DNA from: Candidatus Poseidoniia archaeon
Lineage (GTDB): Archaea > Thermoplasmatota > Poseidoniia > MGIII > CG-Epi1
NCBI GenBank assembly: GCA_030748895.1
Contig: JASMLC010000008.1
Span: forward strand, 6,453-70,452
DNA: 64,000 bases
Direction of reading: 5' to 3'
Position numbers and translations under genes: made by a program. Shown piece after piece: positions 54,568 to 61,900 of the stretch; positions within the stretch are counted from its first letter, which is position 1; every line of letters begins with the position of its first letter. Below the pieces are notes generated by a model that was not told the DNA's origin, did not search any database, and was given only the letters and a program-made list of their open reading frames with translations.

Positions 54568-55407
54568 CTACTCCACCTGCCGCGCCAGGAACTGCCGCGA
54601 GAAGATGGTCTGCGCAATCGCCCACAGCGCGAAGAAGACCATCACCGAGAGCGCGCGGCCGTAAATCGTGTTAAACTCGATGGAGTTATGGAACCGCGGG
54701 GGGAGGGCGTTACCGAGCAGGTCGTGGAAGCCGAACGCCGCCACGGTGAGGAGGGTCGTGAAGCCGAGCGTCAGCAGCAGCATCATGCCGAACCAGTTCA
54801 GCACCGAGCCGAACTCGCCCGAGTAGTTCATGATGCGCGCCAGCCGCGCGTAGCGCAGGTGGCCGTAGGCGAGCTCTATGTAGAGCATGAAGCAGAAGAT
54901 GAAGCCGAGGATGGCGAAGATGGCGCTGACGTCGTTCCCCGCGAGGTTGAGCGGCTGCACCAGCACCAGCAGCGCGCCGATGGCGATGGTCGGCAGCGAG
55001 TTGCGCCAGATGCCGAAGGTGCCGGCGAGCAACGGCAGCGCCAGCCAGCCGAAGTTAGCGAGCGCGTGCAGCGGCTCGGGCGCGAGCGGCGAGCGGCCGG
55101 TCAGCGAGAGCCACGCCAGCAGGAACGGCAGCAGCGCCAGCGTCCCGCCCACCCAGTAGCCGTAGCCGCGCTCGTCGGCCAGCACCAGCATGCCGCCCAG
55201 CAGCAGCCCCAGCATGATACCACCCGCGACCGTCTCGGCCGTGGCGACGAAAATCGGGTCGAGGCCAAATGAGCCGAGCACCACGTTGAGCGCCTGCGTC
55301 AGCAGCGAATCGGCGCCAGCCGAGACGACGAATCCGAGCCAGGCGCACGCCGCCAGCGCCGCGGTCGCGAGCACCTGCATAGCGAACAGACGCGGATGCG
55401 CAATCAC
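54568..55407 (-). CDS. Multi-span membrane protein of the MoxR/DUF58 operon
   Basis: This 279-residue protein has seven or eight predicted spans and no soluble domain. Loop segments such as ELAYGHLRYARLARIMNYSGEFGSVLNWFG and a C-terminal IFSRQFLARQVE can be recognised, but no family is known to me. Start GTG 55407 overlaps the DUF58 stop (GTGA), making it the last gene of a five-gene operon. In bacteria, comparable clusters end with small membrane or VWA proteins. Here this protein takes that position. Confidence 0.6.
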   Translation of the reverse strand: MIAHPRLFAMQVLATAALAACAWLGFVVSAGADSLLTQALNVVLGSFGLDPIFVATAETVAGGIMLGLLLGGMLVLADERGYGYWVGGTLALLPFLLAWLSLTGRSPLAPEPLHALANFGWLALPLLAGTFGIWRNSLPTIAIGALLVLVQPLNLAGNDVSAIFAILGFIFCFMLYIELAYGHLRYARLARIMNYSGEFGSVLNWFGMMLLLTLGFTTLLTVAAFGFHDLLGNALPPRFHNSIEFNTIYGRALSVMVFFALWAIAQTIFSRQFLARQVE

Positions 55408-56651
55408 TTGACTACCTCCTGTAGCGCCGGCCCCAGCACCGAATCCGGGTCCCAGCGCAGGGCGCGCGCGCCGAGCGAGCGCGCCTCGGAGATGTTGTTG
55501 TCGAGTTCGGCCGAGGCGGTGAAGTAGACCGCCGGCGAGATGATGCGCGACTCCCGGTCGAACTCGAGCGTGTCGGGCGCGATGAGCGTCAGCTTGAAGC
55601 CGTGCGCGGTGATTTCGCGCAACGCGGCGTGCACCGTCGGGTCCTGCTCGAGGGTCGAGATGACGATGACCGGCGAGCGCGGGGTGAAGTTGCGCAGCTC
55701 GCCAACGACCGTGTGCAGCCCCAGGGCACCGGCCGGCCGCACCTCGGAGAGCTTCGTCAGCAGCCGGTAGAGGTGCCGCTCGCCACTGTCGACGCCGATG
55801 GACTCGACCGCCTCGCCGTAAATCGTGAGGCCGACGCGATTACGGGTGTGCAGGAAGTAGTCGACCAGCGCCGCCGCCGCGCGGCAGCCGTAGTTGAGCG
55901 GGTTGTGGACCGGCGTGCCGGTGCCGGCAATCTCGCGCGCGTCGAGCACCAGCATCACGTCGCTGATGTCCTCGCGCTCGAACTGGTTGACCATCAGCTT
56001 GCGCGTGCGGCCAAAGACGCGCCAGTTGATGTTCTTGAAATCGTCGCCGGGATGGTATTCGCGAATCGAGTAGAACTCGCCGCTGGTCCCGATGCGCCGA
56101 ATCGGCATCGCGCCCTGGTACATCTTGGGAAAGTCGCTCGAAAGGTCAAGCCCCTCCAGCGCTTCGATTTTCGGGAAAACGACCAGCGTCGACTCCGAGT
56201 CGACGTCCGACTCGTAGTAGAACAGGAACGACGGATTGTAGAGCCGCAGCCGCGGCTTGCCCAGCTGGTACTGCCCGCGCAGGTGGCACTCGAGGCGGTA
56301 ATGCGCCAGCAGCGCCTCGTTACGGTGCAGTCGCACGATGGTGTGGTTAAGCCCCCCCGCCAGCTCTACCTCGTGCGGCAGCTGGTCGTAGATTTCGAGA
56401 AATCCAATGGAGCGGCCGCGATTCTGGATTACCAGCTCCACCTCCACCTCCTGCCCTTCGAAAATCTGCGAGTCGGAGAAGCGGCGGGTGATGTTGACGC
56501 TGACCGGGCTCGTGTTGACGAGGCTGTGGACCGCGACAAAGCCGAGCAGCGTGATGCCGAGCAGCAACAGCTGCAGGTTGTTGATGAAAGGCGCGAAGAG
56601 CACCAGGATAGTGCCGAGGCCGGTGTAGGTTACCGCCTTACGGGTCCACAT
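55404..56651 (-). CDS. DUF58-domain protein
   Basis: This 415-residue protein has two N-terminal spans (about 10-45), a beta-sandwich linker, and a DUF58 domain (about 185-300) with the family hallmark REYHPGDDFKNINWRVFGRTRKLMVNQFE. A von Willebrand A-like fold follows (VMLVLDAREIAG, with an incomplete MIDAS). DUF58 proteins are regular partners of MoxR ATPases and may bind or present substrates to them. The start is ATG 56651, directly after the moxR stop. It is co-transcribed with moxR and the transglutaminase-type gene. Confidence 0.9.
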   Translation of the reverse strand: MWTRKAVTYTGLGTILVLFAPFINNLQLLLLGITLLGFVAVHSLVNTSPVSVNITRRFSDSQIFEGQEVEVELVIQNRGRSIGFLEIYDQLPHEVELAGGLNHTIVRLHRNEALLAHYRLECHLRGQYQLGKPRLRLYNPSFLFYYESDVDSESTLVVFPKIEALEGLDLSSDFPKMYQGAMPIRRIGTSGEFYSIREYHPGDDFKNINWRVFGRTRKLMVNQFEREDISDVMLVLDAREIAGTGTPVHNPLNYGCRAAAALVDYFLHTRNRVGLTIYGEAVESIGVDSGERHLYRLLTKLSEVRPAGALGLHTVVGELRNFTPRSPVIVISTLEQDPTVHAALREITAHGFKLTLIAPDTLEFDRESRIISPAVYFTASAELDNNISEARSLGARALRWDPDSVLGPALQEVVK

Positions 56652-57629
56652 CTACTCGTCTTCGACCTTAACGGCCGGGACATCGACCGCGGTCAGGAGC
56701 TCCGCCAGCACCTGTTCCGGCTTGACGCCGCGGATGCGCGCCTCCGGCTTCAGGATAATCCTGTGCGCCAGCACCGGGATGACCGAGCGCTTGACGTCGT
56801 CGGGAACCACGTAGTCGCGTCCCGAGAGCAGCGCCAGCGCACGCGAAAGCTTGAACAGTCCCAGTGAACCGCGCGGGCTCGAGCCGACCGCGACGCGCGG
56901 GTCGCCGCGGGTACCCTGCACGAGGCTCACCATGTACTGCATTATTTCCTGCTTGACGAAGACTTCCTCGACAGCACGATGCATCGCCACCACCTGCCCC
57001 GGCGATGAAATGCTCTCCACCTCGAAGGCGTCATGCTTGCGCTCGGCGCGGGCGGCCAGGATGGCGGTCTCGACCTCCTCGTCGGGATATCCCACGGATA
57101 GCTTGACGAGGAAGCGGTCCATCTGCGCCTCCGGCAACGGATAAGTTCCCTCATACTCGATGGGATTCTGCGTCGCCAGCACGATAAATGGCCGCTCGAG
57201 CACGTGCGTTGTGCCCTCGATGGTTATCTGCTTTTCCTGCATCGCCTCCAGCAACGCAGCCTGCGTCTTGGGCGGCGCACGGTTGATTTCGTCTGCCAGC
57301 AGCAGGTTGCAGAAAATCGGCCCTTCGCGGAACGTGAACTTGTTCTTCTCAGGATCGAAAAAATAGGAACCGGTGATGTCGGCCGGCAGCAGGTCGGGGG
57401 TGAACTGGATACGCTTGAACTTGCACCCCAGGGTGTCGGCGAGGGTGTTTGACATCAGCGTCTTCGCCAGCCCGGGGAAATCCTCGAAGAGAATGTTGCC
57501 GTTGGCCAGCACCGCCGCCATTAGCAGCTCGATATTCTGCTGCTTGCCCAGTACGACCTTGCCCACCTCGGCCTGAATTACGTCGGCCAGCTTGCCGGTC
57601 TCCTCGATTGAAAGTTTGGTTTTGCTCAT
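56652..57629 (-). CDS. moxR: MoxR-family AAA+ ATPase
   Basis: This 325-residue chaperone-like ATPase has Walker A FEDFPGLAKTLMSNTLA (first Gly replaced by the family-like Asp/Phe), Walker B CNLLLADEINRAPPKTQAALLEAMQE, sensor 1 IVLATQNPIEYEGTYPLPEAQMDRF, and a lid domain with SPRGSLGLFKLSRALALLSGRDYV. MoxR proteins help fold or activate VWA and metal-containing partners. ATG 57629 overlaps the upstream stop (ATGA); GTG 57638 is a weaker alternative. DUF58 follows at once. Confidence 0.94.
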   Translation of the reverse strand: MSKTKLSIEETGKLADVIQAEVGKVVLGKQQNIELLMAAVLANGNILFEDFPGLAKTLMSNTLADTLGCKFKRIQFTPDLLPADITGSYFFDPEKNKFTFREGPIFCNLLLADEINRAPPKTQAALLEAMQEKQITIEGTTHVLERPFIVLATQNPIEYEGTYPLPEAQMDRFLVKLSVGYPDEEVETAILAARAERKHDAFEVESISSPGQVVAMHRAVEEVFVKQEIMQYMVSLVQGTRGDPRVAVGSSPRGSLGLFKLSRALALLSGRDYVVPDDVKRSVIPVLAHRIILKPEARIRGVKPEQVLAELLTAVDVPAVKVEDE

Positions 57630-58915
57630 GTGGACCACGCCTCTATCTTCTGTGCCAGCACGCGGATGTCCTCTTCCTTTACCGAATCGGGCCGGAACAG
57701 GAGCGCACTCAGCCCGGCATCCAGCAGGATGTTATAACGCTTGACCAGTTCCGTCGCCAGCGCCAGCCGTTCCTCGGGAGCGAGGTCATCCAGTTCGTAG
57801 AGCTGGTGCCGCAGCCGCATCCGCTCCAGCAGCAACTGTTGTAGTTGCGCGATGGAGGGATTCCCCAAGCCGCGCCATGGACGCGGCCGGTGGATATCAA
57901 AAAAATGGCGCCAGCGTAGCGGTTCCGGCTGCCGCAGCGCGACCATCAGTGTCGCGAGGATGACTACCACAAGTACGTTGAGCCGGATGGCCTGGATAAT
58001 GAGCGTCTGCCCCGAGAGCAGGAAGTAGAAACCGATGGCGGCCTGGAACAGGCTGGCGCCGAAGGTGTCCTGCGTGTGGCGCGACTCGTCGAAGAGCACG
58101 GTCCCCCCGTCGGGTAGCAGCTCTGCCACGAGATCGAGCATGAACTCGGCGTTGTCCTCGCGCTCCCACATGCGGTTGATGGCGAGCGAGGAGTCACCAA
58201 TGAAGACCGCCTGCCCCAGCTCGTCGCCCTCCTTGCGCAGCCCGCACCAGACCCCGACCGGGAATCCGGCCGGCCCTGCGACGTCGTCCTCGGGAGTGAT
58301 GACGCCGTCGTCGTCAAGGTCGATATACGAATTAGCCGAACTGGAGATAATCACGCTCTCGGTCAGCTCGATGCCGGCGCCCCAGAGCGGGCTGGTGACC
58401 GGCTGGCGCGTCCGCAGCGCGGTCGGCTCGTTGAGCAGCAGCGTGTAGCTGCCGCCGCCGAGCGAGGCGCGCACCTCGACCATCGAGACGTTACCCTGAT
58501 AGTTCTGGTCCCAAAGCCGGTGGCCGGTATAGCTGGCGGTGAACAAGTCAGCTATCGAGTTCGAGAAGTCGAAATCGCCCAGCACCAGCACCCGCCCCCC
58601 CTGCTCGAGGTAGCTGGCGAGCACCTCGACCTCGAGCGCCGAGTAGGGCGACTCGGTACCGGCGATGACCACCAGCGTCTGGTCGTGTACGGTGATGTCG
58701 TTGATGACCGCCGGATTCGACAGGATGGCGGTAACTTCGTAGCCCTCTTCCTCGAGCGATTCGCGGAAGAGCGAGACGTCATTCCAGTCCTCACCATAGG
58801 CCGAGAGCTGCGGCGGTCGCGAAACGACGCCCTGGAACAGCGGAAATAGCAGGAAACTACAGAGCAGGACTGTCACCAGCAGGATGGCGAGTCCCGCCCG
58901 GCTGGAGAGGCGCAT
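57626..58915 (-). CDS. DUF4350-like membrane protein
   Basis: This 429-residue protein has an N-terminal span (about 7-28) and an extracytoplasmic Rossmann-like domain (GATase-like, LVVIAGTESPYSALEVEVLASYLEQG, VLVLGDFDFSNSIADL, AVFIGDSSLAINRMW). A second membrane segment near 283-323 precedes a cytoplasmic helical tail. This is the layout of DUF4350 proteins that accompany MoxR and DUF4129 proteins. It carries a calcium-like DLDDDGVITPEDD insert. It lies 3 nt after the transglutaminase gene and overlaps moxR. Role in the system unknown. Confidence 0.8.
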   Translation of the reverse strand: MRLSSRAGLAILLVTVLLCSFLLFPLFQGVVSRPPQLSAYGEDWNDVSLFRESLEEEGYEVTAILSNPAVINDITVHDQTLVVIAGTESPYSALEVEVLASYLEQGGRVLVLGDFDFSNSIADLFTASYTGHRLWDQNYQGNVSMVEVRASLGGGSYTLLLNEPTALRTRQPVTSPLWGAGIELTESVIISSSANSYIDLDDDGVITPEDDVAGPAGFPVGVWCGLRKEGDELGQAVFIGDSSLAINRMWEREDNAEFMLDLVAELLPDGGTVLFDESRHTQDTFGASLFQAAIGFYFLLSGQTLIIQAIRLNVLVVVILATLMVALRQPEPLRWRHFFDIHRPRPWRGLGNPSIAQLQQLLLERMRLRHQLYELDDLAPEERLALATELVKRYNILLDAGLSALLFRPDSVKEEDIRVLAQKIEAWST

Positions 58916-58918
58916 GCT

Positions 58919-61900
58919 TCAGCTTGCTTCCTGCATCAGCGTTTCGAGGCTCTCGAGGATTGCGCGCAGCGAGCCGATGGCCGATGTGCGGTCCTCGCCC
59001 TGCTGGTCAGTCGTAGAGTAGTCTGCCGCCTCGTATAGCGACGTCAGCCGCTCGATGGAGGCGTGGTCCAGTGGTACCGCCTCGCGCAGCGCGTCGCGGA
59101 ACTCGCGCACGGTCTCGAAGTTGCGCCGCAGGTAGCCGTGCCCCTGTAGGACGCGCGACATCTCGCGGTATGAGCAGATAATCGCCTCGCGGTAGTCCGC
59201 GTTCTCCTCGAGCGCGGTCGCGGTGGCGGTCAGTACTTTCCTGATGGCACGGATGTGGCGCGTCGAATACCAGTGGTAGCCGTAGGCAGTTCCGCCCGCG
59301 GCAGCGACCGCCAGCGCGACCAGCATCCAGAGCAGGTAGTTCGGCACCTCGGGCGGCGCGCGCCAGGTGATGGCCGCCTCGGCCGAGTTGCTGAGGTGAA
59401 ATTCGTCGCCCTGATAGGTCACCCGCACGAAGAACGGCTGGGTGGCGTTGCCGTCGAACTCGGCGCTGAAGCGGGCGGTTCCGTTGGCATCGGTGACCGC
59501 AAGCAGCGTCATCCCCGACGGCTCGAGGCTCACCAGCAGCGGCGCGTCGGCGAGCGGCGTGCCGTCCTCGAGGGTCAGCGTAATCTGCCCACTGAATTGC
59601 TGGCCCGACTCGAGCGAGGCGGGGAGGTCGAGTTGCGTCAGCGTTCCCGCCTTCGCGCGCAGCGAAGCAACGGTCGAGTTGCCGTAGTAATCCTGGCTGC
59701 CGGCGAAGGTGACGATGACGTTGTAGTCGCCGACCTCGAGCGAGAACGGCAACAGTAGCGGAATCGCGAAATTGCCCTCCGCGTCGGAAATCGCGGCGCC
59801 TTCGGGGCCGTCCGGCAGCGCCGCGCGCAGGATGAGTCCCGGCACTGGCCGACCGGCGCGGTCGACGATGCTGCCTTCGATGAAAGTCGTAAGGTTCAGG
59901 ACGCCCTCGGCCGGCGCGACCGTCAGGTGCGTAGTGTGGTAGACCTGCACCTGCTGCGAAGCCGAAGAGGGGAGGAACCAGCCGCTGCCGGCGAACTGCA
60001 CCGTCAGCGTGTTCTGCCCTGCGAGCAAGTCGGTCGGGACCGCGAAGTTGTAGTTGTAGGAACCGTCGCTTCCGGTCGCGAGCGTGGCGACCGGCAGGCC
60101 GCCGAAGTAGAACTCGATGTCGCCCTGTAACACCGCGCCGAGGTCGTCGGTGAGGTCGCCGCTGACGTGGAAACTCTCGCCCACCAGCACCGCGTCGCCC
60201 GCCGACAGCGTCAGCTGCGTCGGGCTGACGACGGTAAGCGGATGCGGCGTGCTGCCGGAGAGGTAGTAGTCGCGGCCGCCGAAACTCCAGGTTGCCGTCA
60301 GCGGGCCGAGCTGTTGCGACGCCGGCAGCGTCAGGTCTATCGAGACCGTGCCGTCGCCCGCCGTCATCAGCTCGTGCGGGTTGCCGCGCAGCGTGAGCGT
60401 CACCATTTCGCCCCCGAGCGGAGCGCCAAGGTCATCGAACAGCGTCGCCTCCAGAGTGAATTCGAGCACGCGCTGCACCTCCAGCGGCTCAAGCGCGAAA
60501 CTGGTCGCAGCGACGATGTCGCCGGTTACGGCACCGGTCGAGGGGAGGTAGAAGTAGCTGCCAGCGAAACTGGCGCTGAAAGTATGCGGGCCGAGCATCG
60601 TCGCTTCCGGAACGGTAAAGTTGAACGGCAGCGCGCCGAACTCGACCGAGGCGGTCGCGCCAGCCGGTTCGTCGTCGAAGCTCCACGCAATTTCCTCGTC
60701 CGGCAGCCCCGCGCCGGAGGAGTCGCGCAGCCAGCCGGTGACGGCGGTGGTGGCGTTGCGGAAGCCCTGCTCCCAGATTAACTCGATGGTCGTGTAGCGC
60801 TGCACCGTGACCGTGCCCGAATCGGAAGTGCCGCGCAGCCAGTTCTGGTCGCTGGACGCGAGCGTCAGCGTGAAGTTGCCGACCGGTGCGTCGGGAGGCA
60901 GCGCGAAGCTGCCGCTGAACTCGCCGTTCACCACTTCGACGCTTGTGCGCGTAATTCCGTTCCAGAGCACCGCAAGGGTGCGGTCGAGTGGTTCGTCGAG
61001 GTCGCTGCGCACCGTCCCCGAGTAGGTGACGTTACTGCCTGCCACGACCACCGGCGAGAACGTTTCGAGTGTCGTAATCGCGCGGCCCCAGAGCGGCCAC
61101 GGCTGCTCCAGCTCGGCCGGCATATACCAGCCGAAACCGTCGAAGGTGAGCCGTACTGCGACCTCGCCGACCGGGTGCTCCGCGTCCCCGCAAGGCCATG
61201 CGGGGTCGCAAGCGATGGCGAAACTGCCGTTGGCGTCGCCCTCGAAGTTGGTCAGGTAATCCTCATTCCAGAACAGGTTCAGCGCCAAGTCCTCGACTGG
61301 CTCGCCGCGGTCGTCGTGGAGCGTGCCGTTGAACCATACCTGCTCGCCGCGCACCAGCTGCTGCTGCTCGAGCGTGATAACCATATCGCTCACGACGGTG
61401 AACTGCGCCGTTATTTCGGTCGAGTCGTAGTAGGGCGCGGTCGCGTTGTCGAAGAGCGCGCGCACCTCGGTCTCGCCGAGCAGTTGCGCGTTGGGTACCG
61501 TAAAGTCGCTCTCGTAGTCACCACTGGCGCCGGTGGTCGCCGCGGGCGGCTGGTTGGGCGCGTCGGGCCAGTCGAAACTGATTTCGATGCCGGCGACCGG
61601 AAGCGAGCCGCTGTCACGCGCGTCGCCCACTAGCGCGATAATCTCGCCGCGCCGCACTTCCTGCCCCTCCAGATCGAGGAGCACCGTACGGTGGAGCCAG
61701 ACAGTCGTGGAATTGGCGACCGCGGCGTTGGTGCCGTCACGGCCATAATCCAGTTCGAGCGCGTGTGCGCCGACACCCAAGTAAGAGGTGTCGGGCACGT
61801 AGGAGAAGGAGAAAACGCCGTCAGCCGCCTCGACGCGCACAAAGACGCCGTCCAGCAACAGACTGAGGCTGCCGGCCAGCGGGGTACCGTTGTCCATCGC

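Noticed and set aside
55602-56867. 421-residue plus-strand open frame opposite DUF58
   Set aside because: Antisense shadow. The DUF58 frame has the conserved motifs, and this translation shows only compositional bias.
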